DNA of 64,000 bases from Anaerococcus vaginalis. GTDB taxonomy: Bacteria > Bacillota > Clostridia > Tissierellales > Peptoniphilaceae. Position 1 is the stretch's first letter. Each line of letters begins with the position of its first letter. Below, piece by piece: positions 8,732 to 17,808 of the stretch. Position numbers and translations under genes: made by a program. The notes under the pieces were generated by a model. That model had not been told where the DNA came from and did not search any database. It saw only the letters and a program-made list of their open reading frames with translations. The stretch is taken from positions 124,001 through 188,000 of the forward strand of contig JAGZMY010000001.1 of the NCBI GenBank assembly GCA_018363915.1, read 5' to 3'.

Positions 8732-10123
8732 ATGTTCGAATTTAATATAAATGATTATAAATATAAAAATATACATATGATAGGAATTGGTGGGATTTCC
8801 ATGAGTGGTATTGCTATTTTATTAAATAATAATGGTTATAAGGTTACAGGCTCTGACATTTCAATTTCTGAAACAAGCAAACATTTAGATAAAAATGGAA
8901 TTAAATATACAATTGGACAAAAAAAAGAAAATATTAAAAATCCTGATTTAGTTATATATACAGATGCAATCGCCGAAAATAATGAAGAATTGGTTGCAGC
9001 TAGAAAACTTGATATTCCTGTAGTAAGTCGTGGGGTTTTCTTGGGTGGTTTGATGAAAAACTACAAAAATTCTATTGCCGTTTCTGGTTCTCATGGAAAA
9101 AGTACAACAACAAGTATGATTTCAAAAATTCTTATGTATTCTACAAAAAATCCTACTATTTTATTGGGTGGAGATCTTGATGAAATCGAAGGAAATGTTC
9201 ATGTTGGCGATAAGGATATATTAGTTACAGAAGCTTGTGAATATAAAGGAAATATAAGATATTATTACCCTTCAATTGGAATAATTTTAAATATTGACGA
9301 AGATCATCTTGATTATTATAAAGACATAAATGACATAGTTGAAACTTTCAAATTTTACTTGAGAAATCAAAGTAAAGATTCAAAAACAATTTTGAATTTG
9401 AATGAAGAAAATAATAAATTAGTTATAGATGCAGTTCAAGGAGAATTGATTACCTATGGACAAGATAATCCTGATGCTGATTATAATGCTACAAATATAA
9501 GCTTTGATGAAAGTGGTAAGCCTAGATTTGATTTGATAATGAAAAATGGAGATGTTGAACATTTCGAGCTAGCAATTCTTGGAAGACATAATATAAATAA
9601 TGCTTGTGCATCAATTATTGCTACTTTAGAAAGTGGTGTTGACATAGAAACAATCAAAAAAAATATCGAAGCCTACACTGGTCTTGAAAGAAGAATGCAA
9701 TTGATAGGAAATGTTAATGATTGCAATATTATTTTAGATTATGGTCACCATCCTTCAGAGATTCAAGTTAATTTAAATGCCTTGGCTGAACACACAAAAG
9801 GAAGACTTATTTGTGTATGGCAACCTCATACTTACACTAGAACTAAGAGATTGTTTAATGAATTTGTTAAATGTTTTGATGAAGCTGATGAAGTTATAAT
9901 TACTGATATTTTTGCAGCACGTGAACCATTTGATCCAAGTATTTCTAGTAAAGATGTAGTTGATGCTCTAATTAAAATTGGAAAAAGTGCAAAATATATT
10001 CCTACATTTGAAAAGGTAAAAGAATATTTATTGTCAGATATTAAAAAGGATGATCAAGTTATAGTCACAGGTAGCGGAGATTCAGATCGTTTAGCTAGAA
10101 TGATAGCAGGTGTTAGTGAATAA
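8732..10123 (+). CDS. murC: UDP-N-acetylmuramate--L-alanine ligase
   Basis: ATP-dependent ligase adding L-Ala to UDP-MurNAc, the first peptide step of peptidoglycan. The 463 residues show the Mur ligase layout: N-terminal Rossmann GIGGISMSGIA, central P-loop SGSHGKSTTT at about residues 114-123, EACEYKGN, DEDHLDYY, GRHNINNACA, YGHHPSEI and the C-terminal WQPHTYTRT. The SD AAGGAG is well spaced. It is one of only two plus-strand genes in the window, transcribed alone from its own promoter and ending at a bidirectional terminator shared with the MBL gene. Confidence 0.97.
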   Translation: MFEFNINDYKYKNIHMIGIGGISMSGIAILLNNNGYKVTGSDISISETSKHLDKNGIKYTIGQKKENIKNPDLVIYTDAIAENNEELVAARKLDIPVVSRGVFLGGLMKNYKNSIAVSGSHGKSTTTSMISKILMYSTKNPTILLGGDLDEIEGNVHVGDKDILVTEACEYKGNIRYYYPSIGIILNIDEDHLDYYKDINDIVETFKFYLRNQSKDSKTILNLNEENNKLVIDAVQGELITYGQDNPDADYNATNISFDESGKPRFDLIMKNGDVEHFELAILGRHNINNACASIIATLESGVDIETIKKNIEAYTGLERRMQLIGNVNDCNIILDYGHHPSEIQVNLNALAEHTKGRLICVWQPHTYTRTKRLFNEFVKCFDEADEVIITDIFAAREPFDPSISSKDVVDALIKIGKSAKYIPTFEKVKEYLLSDIKKDDQVIVTGSGDSDRLARMIAGVSE

Positions 10124-10135
10124 AAGAAATTAAAA

Positions 10136-10189
10136 AGCAAGTTTTAGAAAATTCTTAATTAAAAGATTTTCTTTAACTTGCTATTTTTT
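10136..10189. terminator. Bidirectional terminator between murC and the MBL gene
   Basis: Inverted repeat AGCAAGTT ... AACTTGCT, extended inside by AGAAAAT / ATTTTCT, with T-rich tracts on both strands (TTTTTT at 10184-10189 on plus). It ends the murC transcript and overlaps the stop of the convergent MBL gene. Confidence 0.85.
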
Positions 10190-11044
10190 ATTATTTTTAT
10201 TTGCGCTTATTTTTATTTTATTTCCATCACACTTTATTTTTATATCTCCATCTTCATCAGTTCTTAAAATTTTAATATTTGAATTATTTAAGCTATCAAC
10301 AAGACTATTTGACGGATGTTTATATCTATTATTTTTTCCTACAGAAATTATTGCAAGTTTTGGATTTACTTCTTTTAAAAATTCTTTTGAATTTGAAAAT
10401 TTGCTGCCATGATGAGCTAGCATGTAAACATCACTTTTTAAATTGTAACCAGAATATATCAATTGGTCTTCAACATTTTTACTTGCATCGGCTGGAAATA
10501 AAAACGACATATTTCCATATATAATTTTTACTACTATTGAATTATCATTATCCTTGCCATTTTCATATTCTTTTGGCCAAAGGATTTTTACCTCTGCCTT
10601 TCCTAAATTAAAATTATCTCCTTGTTTTGGATGAATTATTTTTGCTTTTGAATTATTTAAACTTCTAGTAAAAGAGTCGTAAATTTTTGTATTTTTTTTA
10701 TAATCAGGACATAAAACCTTAGCTACATCATAATTTTTTAAGATAGAAATCAAGCCTGCAATGTGGTCTTCATCATAATGACTTGCAATCATATAGTCAA
10801 TTTTTTTAAGATTTTCATTTTTAATATAAGTATAATAATATCTACTATTAGACCTATTTCCCCCATCTATTAGTAGACTTTTGTCCTTTGTTTTTACTAA
10901 AACTGCATTTCCTTGACCTACGTCTATATAAGTAATTTCTAATTCATCTAAATTTTTATATGTATTTTCTTTTTTATTAACAAGCAAAAAAATTAAAATT
11001 GTTGACAGAAACACTATTAATAAGTTTTTAAAACTTATTTTCAT
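10181..11044 (-). CDS. ComEC-like secreted or membrane-anchored metallo-beta-lactamase-fold hydrolase
   Basis: A 287-residue metallo-beta-lactamase-fold protein of the kind found as the C-terminal domain of ComEC. Residues 7-23 are a strongly hydrophobic segment after MKISFK, so it is exported or anchored. It has the DVGQGNA start of the fold, HYDEDH at residues 89-94 (HxxxDH metal site), FPADAS and LAHHGSKFSNS, all typical of ComEC/Rec2-type hydrolases. No ComEC membrane channel is encoded here. It starts in a TAATG overlap with mazF, at the end of the pcrA-to-MBL operon. The substrate (extracellular DNA or nucleotides) is a guess from the ComEC relationship. Confidence 0.85.
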   Translation of the reverse strand: MKISFKNLLIVFLSTILIFLLVNKKENTYKNLDELEITYIDVGQGNAVLVKTKDKSLLIDGGNRSNSRYYYTYIKNENLKKIDYMIASHYDEDHIAGLISILKNYDVAKVLCPDYKKNTKIYDSFTRSLNNSKAKIIHPKQGDNFNLGKAEVKILWPKEYENGKDNDNSIVVKIIYGNMSFLFPADASKNVEDQLIYSGYNLKSDVYMLAHHGSKFSNSKEFLKEVNPKLAIISVGKNNRYKHPSNSLVDSLNNSNIKILRTDEDGDIKIKCDGNKIKISANKNNKK

Positions 11045-11388
11045 TAATCTATTCCTACAGATATAGCAATTGCCGCATCAATTTTTAACATTACCGACTT
11101 ATCAAAAGAACCTAATTTATCTCTTAGCCTTCTTTTATCGATTGTTCTCAATTGTTCAAGAAGAGCAACACTATTTTTTGGCAAACCAAATTGATTTGCA
11201 CTTAAAGAAACATGGGTTGGCAATTTTGATTTTTTTAATTGACTTGTAACAGGAACTACTATAATAGTTGGAGAATACTTATTTCCCATATCATTTTGAA
11301 CAACAATTACAGGTCTTACTCCTCCCTGTTCGCTACCTACAACAGGAGAAAGATCTGCATAAAATAAATCTCCTCTTTTAACTTTCAT
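11044..11388 (-). CDS. mazF: MazF/EndoA (NdoA)-family endoribonuclease toxin
   Basis: Sequence-specific mRNA interferase of the MazF/PemK family; 114 residues, the usual length. Visible motifs: KRGDLFYADLSPVVGSEQGG, RPVIVVQND (catalytic Arg region), PVTSQ. In Bacillus and most Firmicutes the order is alr, antitoxin ndoAI, toxin ndoA. Here the toxin ATG (11388) lies inside the last codons of alr (stop at 11378), with SD GGAG in the alr coding sequence, so no antitoxin gene fits. The downstream neighbour is the MBL hydrolase, not an antitoxin. Family call is firm; whether it acts as a free toxin is unknown. Confidence 0.93.
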   Translation of the reverse strand: MKVKRGDLFYADLSPVVGSEQGGVRPVIVVQNDMGNKYSPTIIVVPVTSQLKKSKLPTHVSLSANQFGLPKNSVALLEQLRTIDKRRLRDKLGSFDKSVMLKIDAAIAISVGID

Positions 11389-12484
11389 TATTTTCTCCTA
11401 TAAATTTAGAATTGCATTTATAAATCCTAGGAACTCTTTTTGAAATTGAAGTCATTAATTCATAAGGGATTGTATTAATTTTTTTTGCCTCTTTGTAAAT
11501 ATCTGGATAAAGAGTAATATAATCTCCTATTTTACAATCAATATCACTTACATCAATCATCATTTGATCCATACAAACTCTTCCAACAACTCTTGCTAGT
11601 TTTCCATTAACTAAAACTTCTCCTATATTTGAAAATGCTCTTTTAAATCCATCTGCATAACCTATTGCAACTGTAGCAACTTTCATATCCTTACTAGCAG
11701 TAAATGTTCTGCCATAAGAAATACTTGTTCCTTTTTTTACATTTTTTACAAAAGAAATTTGTGCTTTAAATTCAAAAGCTTGTTCTAATTTAATTTTTGA
11801 AATTTCTTTTATATAATCAGATGGATAAACGCCATACAAAGAAATCCCTACCCTCAACAAATCTGATTTAAAATCATATTCCATTGATGCTGCAGAATTT
11901 GCAATATGAACTAATTTCAAATCAAAATCATCTTTGATTTTGTCTATTATATATGCGAATTTTTTATATTGTTCATTTGTATATGTTAAATCTTTCTCAT
12001 CAGCTGTTGCAAAATGAGAAAAAGCTCCTATGAAATTTAAATTTTCAAGCTCTTTTAATTTTTTTATTTTTTCTATTTCAAAATCTCTAAATCCAATTCT
12101 TGTATGTCCTGTATCAAGCCCGATATGACAATTTATTTTTGAATTTAATTTACTATTTATTTCTTTAGCATAATCTAAATCATAAATTACTACATCAATA
12201 TCTAATTTGCCACATTCATTATATTTATCTATAGGCAAATATCCTAATATTAATATAGGAGTTTTAATTCCCTTGTCTCTTAAATATTTTGCCTCTTTAA
12301 ATTGAGCTACAGCTATGTAATCTATATAATTTTTTATGTAATTTGCAACTTCTAAAGAACCTAGCCCGTAAGCGTCAGCCTTTAAAACTGCACAAAATTT
12401 TGAATTTTGAGATTTTTCCTTTATTGATTTGATATTATTTAATATTTTGTCTAAATCAACTAATAAATAATTTTCTTCCATCAT
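11378..12484 (-). CDS. alr: Alanine racemase
   Basis: PLP enzyme interconverting L- and D-Ala for peptidoglycan. The N-terminal barrel carries AVLKADAYGLG with the PLP Lys; later come GLDTGHTRIGF, HIANSAA, RVGISLYG and the C-terminal domain with the catalytic Tyr region (SYGRTF) and RVCMDQMMIDV. I start at the ATG 12484, which overlaps the preceding stop as TAATG with a GAGG site 5 bases upstream; the next ATG (12481, MEENYL) is equally possible. An upstream GTG at 12490 would overlap the SD and is rejected. The end overlaps mazF by 11 bases. Confidence 0.95.
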   Translation of the reverse strand: MMEENYLLVDLDKILNNIKSIKEKSQNSKFCAVLKADAYGLGSLEVANYIKNYIDYIAVAQFKEAKYLRDKGIKTPILILGYLPIDKYNECGKLDIDVVIYDLDYAKEINSKLNSKINCHIGLDTGHTRIGFRDFEIEKIKKLKELENLNFIGAFSHFATADEKDLTYTNEQYKKFAYIIDKIKDDFDLKLVHIANSAASMEYDFKSDLLRVGISLYGVYPSDYIKEISKIKLEQAFEFKAQISFVKNVKKGTSISYGRTFTASKDMKVATVAIGYADGFKRAFSNIGEVLVNGKLARVVGRVCMDQMMIDVSDIDCKIGDYITLYPDIYKEAKKINTIPYELMTSISKRVPRIYKCNSKFIGENNES

Positions 12485-13671
12485 TAACACCTCATTAATT
12501 TGTAGGCTTTTGGTAAATTTTTTATAATATCACTAGCAATTAGTGAATCTTGAGAGTTTTCTAAAGAATAAATATTTCCAGCAAGCCCATGAATATAAAC
12601 AGATAAAACCGCAGCATCATACGGTTTCATAATAGCTAAATTTGAAAGTAAAATTCCTGTCAAAACATCTCCGCTACCAGCTGTCGCCATTCCATTATTC
12701 CCAGATTCATTTATGTAAATATTTACGCCATCCGTAACAATTGTATTTTTTCCTTTCAAAACCAAAACAATATTATGTTTTTTTGCAAATTCAAAAGAAG
12801 ATTTTTCCCTATTGTTTTTTATATAAGATAAAGGCAAATTTGAAATTCTAGAAAATTCCATTTCATGTGGAGTTAAAACAATATTATCTTTTTTATCTAT
12901 TATTTCAATATTTTCTTTCAAAGCATTTAGTCCATCTGCATCAATTAATAGATTTTTATCAAAATTTTGGATTATTTTTTCTATTAATTTATAAAGATTG
13001 TTTCCCTTGCCCATACCAGGACCAATTCCTATTGCATCTTTATTTTTTATTAGTGATAAAATTTTATTGCTTATTTTTTCTGAATAATAAAAATAATCAC
13101 AATCTACCTCATTTATTATACTTTCTGTAGATTTTATTTGTAAAATATGAGAAATGGATGAAGGACAAATAATATAAGAAAGACCACATCCCGAACGTAA
13201 AGATGCACAAGATGACAAATAAACAGAACCAGCCATTCCTTTTTGTCCACCAATTATTGCAACTTTTCCAAAATCTCCCTTGTGTCCATCTTTTGGTCTA
13301 TCTTTTAATAATTTTTTTACAGATTTATTTATTTCAATATAATTTTCTTTTTTTAAGCAAATAGCAAGAGCATAATTTCCGTCATGGCTTATACTCAAAT
13401 TTAATTGTGCTTCATTTTTATCAATAAAAACAATCGGTTTATTACCTTTATGTTTGATTTCTATTTTTTTTCTCAATATGTAGGCTAAATTAAAACCACA
13501 AGCCTTAATAATAGCTTCTTTTGCTGCAAAAATTCCAGCAAAAGTTTGTAATGAATTTTTCTTTTTTTTAGAATAATGAATTTCATTATCAGTAAATATT
13601 TTACTCTCAAAATCTTTTTTTTCTAATTTTTCTTTAAATTTTTCAATATTTACTATGTCAATTCCTATCAT
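12484..13671 (-). CDS. Fused holo-ACP synthase (AcpS) and ADP-dependent NAD(P)H-hydrate dehydratase (NnrD)
   Basis: 395 residues carrying two enzymes. Residues 1 to about 108 are AcpS, which puts the phosphopantetheine arm on acyl carrier protein: MIGIDIVNIEKF with the metal Asp, FAAKEAIIKA, and SISHDGNYALA. From about residue 115 comes NnrD, which repairs damaged NAD(P)H hydrates: HKGDFGKVAIIGGQKGMAGS, a Gly-rich core, LTPHEMEF, VLKGKNTIV and the catalytic ATAGSGDVLTG near residue 338. The epimerase domain NnrE, the usual fusion partner of NnrD, is absent. There is no stop, frameshift or internal SD between the parts. The start overlaps mtaD by 4 bases; the stop overlaps alr. Confidence 0.9.
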   Translation of the reverse strand: MIGIDIVNIEKFKEKLEKKDFESKIFTDNEIHYSKKKKNSLQTFAGIFAAKEAIIKACGFNLAYILRKKIEIKHKGNKPIVFIDKNEAQLNLSISHDGNYALAICLKKENYIEINKSVKKLLKDRPKDGHKGDFGKVAIIGGQKGMAGSVYLSSCASLRSGCGLSYIICPSSISHILQIKSTESIINEVDCDYFYYSEKISNKILSLIKNKDAIGIGPGMGKGNNLYKLIEKIIQNFDKNLLIDADGLNALKENIEIIDKKDNIVLTPHEMEFSRISNLPLSYIKNNREKSSFEFAKKHNIVLVLKGKNTIVTDGVNIYINESGNNGMATAGSGDVLTGILLSNLAIMKPYDAAVLSVYIHGLAGNIYSLENSQDSLIASDIIKNLPKAYKLMRC

Positions 13672-14948
13672 TTTCTATTCCTCAATTTTTGAAATGATTC
13701 TTCTGCATTTTTAATTATTTCTTTCTCATTTAAATAAACAAATTTTTTATCATCATACACAAGATCACCATTAATTATTACATAAGAAACATCTTTATCA
13801 AAAGTTGAATAAGGCAAGGATGAAATCAAATTATTTTGCGGTGTATGGTTAGGATTATTTAAATCAATTAAAATAATATCTGCAAGTTTTCCTTCTTCTA
13901 AAGTTCCAATTTTATCGTCAAGTCTCAATGCCTTCGCCCCATTTATTGTAGCCATTTTTAAAACATCATAAGCTTTTAAATTTTGAGGATTATTATATTT
14001 TGACACAAGTGATGTCAAAGAAATTTCTTTTATCATTGATAAATTATTATTGCTTGCAGATGAATCTGTACCCATAGCTAAATTTATTTTCTTATTAATC
14101 ACTCTTGTACAATCTAAAAAACCTGATGATAGTTTCAAATTACTTGAAGGATTGTGAACTACGCTAACATCATATTTTGATAAAATATCTAAATCTTTAT
14201 CTGATAAATAAACTCCATGAGATGCTATTGTTTTATTCTCAAAAATTCCACATTCTTCAAAAACTTCAGTAGGACTTTGATTAAATCTTTTCATACAATC
14301 TGTGTTTTCTGTTTTTGTTTCAGATAAATGAATATGAATTGGCATCTTATATTTTTTTGCGTATTTATTTATTTCTTTTAGATAATTTTTATCTGTTGTA
14401 TAAACTGCGTGAGGTCCAAAAGCTATATTTATTCTTCCATCTTGAGAATTTTCATATTTTTTAAAAAGATCAATATTTTCTTTTATTTTTGTACAGTCTT
14501 TATCTTCAAGAGTAAGTCCTCTTGAAATTTGCGCTCGCATTTTTGATTTTTCTAGGGCTTTTATAGTTTGATCTTCAAAATAATACATGTCTGCAAAACT
14601 TGTTGTTCCTGTCATAATCATTTCAGCATGTGATAGAAGCGATGCCCAATAAACATCTTCTTCAATTAGTTTATCTTCCAAAGGCCAAATTTTTTCATTC
14701 AGCCAAGTCATTAATTCAACATCATCGCTAAAATTTCTAAACAAACTCATTCCAACATGGGTGTGAGCATTTACAAAACCAGGCATAGCAAGATAATTTT
14801 TGCCATCTATTTTTTTATCATAAGAAAAATCAATTTTATCATTTGTAATCATTTTTATTTTTTCATTTTCTATATAAATATTTCCATTTTTTATTACTTC
14901 CCCATCTGCCATTGTGAGGATTTTTACATTTTCTATAAGTATATTCAT
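13668..14948 (-). CDS. mtaD: Amidohydrolase, probable 5-methylthioadenosine/S-adenosylhomocysteine deaminase
   Basis: Zinc amidohydrolase of the MtaD/SsnA group, converting MTA, SAH or adenosine to inosine forms. The 426 residues include metal motif NAHTHVGMS (about residues 60-68), GPHAVYTTD, HIHLSET, SHGVYLSD and AMGTDSSASNN, all in the expected order. The start MNILIENVKILTM aligns with the family, but no SD lies within 20 linear bases; the nearest is AGGAG 38 bases upstream, across a 12-bp hairpin (see the regulatory entry). The exact substrate is inferred from family; guanine deaminase-type relatives cannot be ruled out by eye. Confidence 0.85.
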   Translation of the reverse strand: MNILIENVKILTMADGEVIKNGNIYIENEKIKMITNDKIDFSYDKKIDGKNYLAMPGFVNAHTHVGMSLFRNFSDDVELMTWLNEKIWPLEDKLIEEDVYWASLLSHAEMIMTGTTSFADMYYFEDQTIKALEKSKMRAQISRGLTLEDKDCTKIKENIDLFKKYENSQDGRINIAFGPHAVYTTDKNYLKEINKYAKKYKMPIHIHLSETKTENTDCMKRFNQSPTEVFEECGIFENKTIASHGVYLSDKDLDILSKYDVSVVHNPSSNLKLSSGFLDCTRVINKKINLAMGTDSSASNNNLSMIKEISLTSLVSKYNNPQNLKAYDVLKMATINGAKALRLDDKIGTLEEGKLADIILIDLNNPNHTPQNNLISSLPYSTFDKDVSYVIINGDLVYDDKKFVYLNEKEIIKNAEESFQKLRNRK

Positions 14949-14991
14949 AATAAATAAGAGTAGCTAAAAAGCTTACTCTTATAATTCTCCT
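14946..14991 (-). promoter_or_regulatory. Hairpin between Shine-Dalgarno and start codon of mtaD
   Basis: On the minus strand: AGGAG (14987-14991), AATT, then a 12-bp stem with one bulged A (arms 14970-14982 and 14954-14965, loop TTTT), then TTATT and the ATG. With the stem folded, AGGAG is 9 bases from the ATG. The stem also covers the gatB stop codon. The run after the stem is TTATTATG, a poor terminator tail. Confidence 0.6.
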
Positions 14992-16400
14992 ATTCTTTCT
15001 TTTAATAAGGTATTTATTTGTTGTGGATTAGCTTTTCCTTTAGTTTTTTTCATACATTGACCAACTAAAAATCCAAAAGCTCTATCTTTACCATTTTTTA
15101 TATCTTCAATTGATTGAGAATTTTCGCTTAAAACTTCTTTAACTACATCTTCTAAGAAATTTTCATCATTAATTTGAAGAAGATTTCTATCTTTAGCAAG
15201 TTTTTCTGGATCCTCATTTGATTCAAAAATTTCTCTTAATAATTTTTTTCCAACATTATTGTTAATTTTATTAGCCAAAACTAAATTTATTAATTTAGAG
15301 AAATTTTCTACAGATAAATTCATCTGGTCTGCTTCAATTTCACTTTCATTTAGCCTTCTTGAAAGCTCACTTAATATCCAATTTGAAACTTCCTTGGGAT
15401 TTTTTACCAAATCATTTGTTTTTTCAAATAAATTTGCAAGATTTCTATCGTTTGACAAAAGTTTTGCATCATATTCTGAAAGCTTATATTCTTTCATATA
15501 TCTTTTTGCTTTTGCTTCAGGCAATTCTGGTAAATTTTCTTTTATTTCATTAATAAATTCTTTGCTAAGCTCAATTCTTGGTATATCTGCTTCTATAGAA
15601 AATCTATAATCATTAGCAGTTTCTTTAGTTCTCATAGAAATTGTAGTTTGAGAATCGTCATCCCATCTTCTAGTTTCTTTTACTGATTTTTTTCCTTCTT
15701 CAAGCATTTTTTTATGTCTATCAGTTTCAAATAAAAGAGCATCTTCGATTGCTTTTATTGAATTTAGATTTTTAATCTCAGATATTGCTGTTTTTTCTCC
15801 ATTATCAAGATTTTCTAAATTTATGTTTACATCACAACGCATTTGACCTTCTGCCATTATGCAATCTGAAACTTCCAAAAATCTCAAAGTTTGAGATAAT
15901 TTTTCTACAAATTCTCTAGCTTGCTTAGCAGATTTTAAATCTGGTTCTGTAACAATTTCGATTAGAGGAAGTCCTGCTCTGTTATAATCCATTAGGGTGT
16001 TATTACTTTCATCGTGATTAGATTTCGCAGTATCTTCTTCCATGTGAATAGAATTTAGTCTAATTTCATCTCCATCACTTAAAATAATATGTCCACCAAC
16101 AGCATAAGGCTCATCTTGTTGGGTTATTTGGTATCCCTTTACAAGGTCTGGATAAAAATATTTTTTTCTATCCATTTTCATTGATTCTCTTATTTCACAA
16201 TCTAAGGCAAGACCTGCTTTTATAGCATATCTTACAGCTTCTTTATTGATTAAAGGTAATGTTCCTGGGTGTCCTAAGCAAATTGGACAAGTGTTTGTGT
16301 TTGGAACAGCTCCAAATTCATTTTTACAGGAACAAAACATTTTGGTTTTTGTAGATAATTCAACGTGAATTTCTAATCCTATAATAGTTCTAGTTTTCAT
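14979..16400 (-). CDS. gatB: Aspartyl/glutamyl-tRNA(Asn/Gln) amidotransferase subunit B
   Basis: The tRNA-binding, kinase-like subunit of GatCAB, which converts Glu-tRNA(Gln) or Asp-tRNA(Asn) to the cognate amide form. The 473 residues begin with IGLEIHVELSTKTKMFC, followed by the zinc site CSCKNEFGAVPNTNTCPIC (Cys pairs), RKKYFYPDLVKGYQITQ, and MEEDTAKS. A C-terminal YqeY-like helical tail ends NPQQINTLLKERIGEL. The start overlaps gatA by 11 bases; order gatC-gatA-gatB is standard. Confidence 0.97.
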   Translation of the reverse strand: MKTRTIIGLEIHVELSTKTKMFCSCKNEFGAVPNTNTCPICLGHPGTLPLINKEAVRYAIKAGLALDCEIRESMKMDRKKYFYPDLVKGYQITQQDEPYAVGGHIILSDGDEIRLNSIHMEEDTAKSNHDESNNTLMDYNRAGLPLIEIVTEPDLKSAKQAREFVEKLSQTLRFLEVSDCIMAEGQMRCDVNINLENLDNGEKTAISEIKNLNSIKAIEDALLFETDRHKKMLEEGKKSVKETRRWDDDSQTTISMRTKETANDYRFSIEADIPRIELSKEFINEIKENLPELPEAKAKRYMKEYKLSEYDAKLLSNDRNLANLFEKTNDLVKNPKEVSNWILSELSRRLNESEIEADQMNLSVENFSKLINLVLANKINNNVGKKLLREIFESNEDPEKLAKDRNLLQINDENFLEDVVKEVLSENSQSIEDIKNGKDRAFGFLVGQCMKKTKGKANPQQINTLLKERIGEL

Positions 16401-17799
16401 TTATTTTCCTTTCGAAAGTTTCGCAAGCATTTATTATATCTTTATCCTTAAATCTATCTCCAATAATTTGAATACTTCCAGATATTCCATCTCTTACTGG
16501 AAAAGAAATTCCGCAAGAACCTGTTAGATTTACACAAACATTAAATATATCTGAAGAAAAATCTTTAAGCGGATTATCTGTATAAACTCCTAATTTAGAA
16601 GGTAAATCTACAGTTGTTGGAGTAATGAATAAATCATAATTTTCAAAAATATTCTTAAACTCTTCTATGATTAATGTTCTTAATTTTAAACCTTGTTTAT
16701 AAATTTTTTGATCATCTTCACTTGATAAATACATAGTTCCAAGTGCAATTCTTCTTTGAACATTTTCACCAAAACCTTCAGACCTATTTTTTATAAATAA
16801 TTCTTCAACATTTTTATACTCATCAGTTTGGTGTCCATATCTAATTCCATCAAATCTTGAAAGATTGCTTGATACTTCAGAGCTCATTACAACGTTATAA
16901 ACTTCGTTTGCGTATTTAGAATATTTTAAATCTATTGGACAAATTTCTGCACCCAATTCTTTTAAAATATTTATTGCATAATTGTAATCATCTTCTACTT
17001 CTTTATCTAAATTATAAATATTATCTTCATTTTTTATAACCGCAATTTTTTTACCAGAAAAATTAAAATTTTCTTTTTCAAAATTATAAAAATCTAGGCA
17101 AGAAGTCATATCTAACTTATCAGGCGATTGACTTGCATTAGCAATTATTCTTAAATCTTCTACATTTTTTGCAAATAATGAAACTTGATCTAAGCTATTT
17201 GCCATAGAAACAACACCATACCTACTCATAAGTGAATATGTAGGTTTATAACCAATGATGCTACAATAACTTGCAGGTTGTCTTACTGACCCACCTGTAT
17301 CAGTTCCAAGAGAAACTAAAACATCTCCTTTTGCAACACTAACGGCAGAGCCTGATGAAGAACCACCTGGAATTAAACTTTCATCTAAAGGATTTTTTAT
17401 TGGACCAAAATATGAAGTTTCCCCAGAACCTCCCATTGCAAACTCATCCATATTTGTTTTTGCAATAATAATAGCATCTTCTTTTAATAGATTTTCTACA
17501 ACAGTTGCATTATAAACTGGCTCGAAATCTTCTAACATTTTTGATGCACAAGTTAGTTTCATATTTTTATACGAAATATTATCTTTTACACTTACAGGAA
17601 TTCCAAATAAAGCTCCAATTTTTTCGCCTTTATTTAATTTTTCATCTAAATATTTTGCCCTATCCAAACTATCTTGTTCATTAAAAGAAATATAAGCATT
17701 TAAATTATCATTTTTAATTTTTTCTAATACATTTTTTGTATTTTCATAGACTGAAATTTCTTTATTTATAAATTTATCTATAGTATTTTTAATATCCAT
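16390..17799 (-). CDS. gatA: Aspartyl/glutamyl-tRNA amidotransferase subunit A
   Basis: Amidase subunit that releases ammonia from glutamine for GatB. The 469 residues carry the amidase signature: catalytic Lys in PVSVKDNI (about residue 77), the Ser-rich GGSSSGSAVSVA with cis-Ser, and nucleophile Ser in GTDTGGSVRQPA, plus SLDQVSLFA. An AAGGAG precedes the ATG, 9 bases after gatC. The end overlaps gatB, consistent with stoichiometric production of the complex. Confidence 0.97.
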   Translation of the reverse strand: MDIKNTIDKFINKEISVYENTKNVLEKIKNDNLNAYISFNEQDSLDRAKYLDEKLNKGEKIGALFGIPVSVKDNISYKNMKLTCASKMLEDFEPVYNATVVENLLKEDAIIIAKTNMDEFAMGGSGETSYFGPIKNPLDESLIPGGSSSGSAVSVAKGDVLVSLGTDTGGSVRQPASYCSIIGYKPTYSLMSRYGVVSMANSLDQVSLFAKNVEDLRIIANASQSPDKLDMTSCLDFYNFEKENFNFSGKKIAVIKNEDNIYNLDKEVEDDYNYAINILKELGAEICPIDLKYSKYANEVYNVVMSSEVSSNLSRFDGIRYGHQTDEYKNVEELFIKNRSEGFGENVQRRIALGTMYLSSEDDQKIYKQGLKLRTLIIEEFKNIFENYDLFITPTTVDLPSKLGVYTDNPLKDFSSDIFNVCVNLTGSCGISFPVRDGISGSIQIIGDRFKDKDIINACETFERKINEN

Positions 17800-17808
17800 A
17801 ATAGCTCC

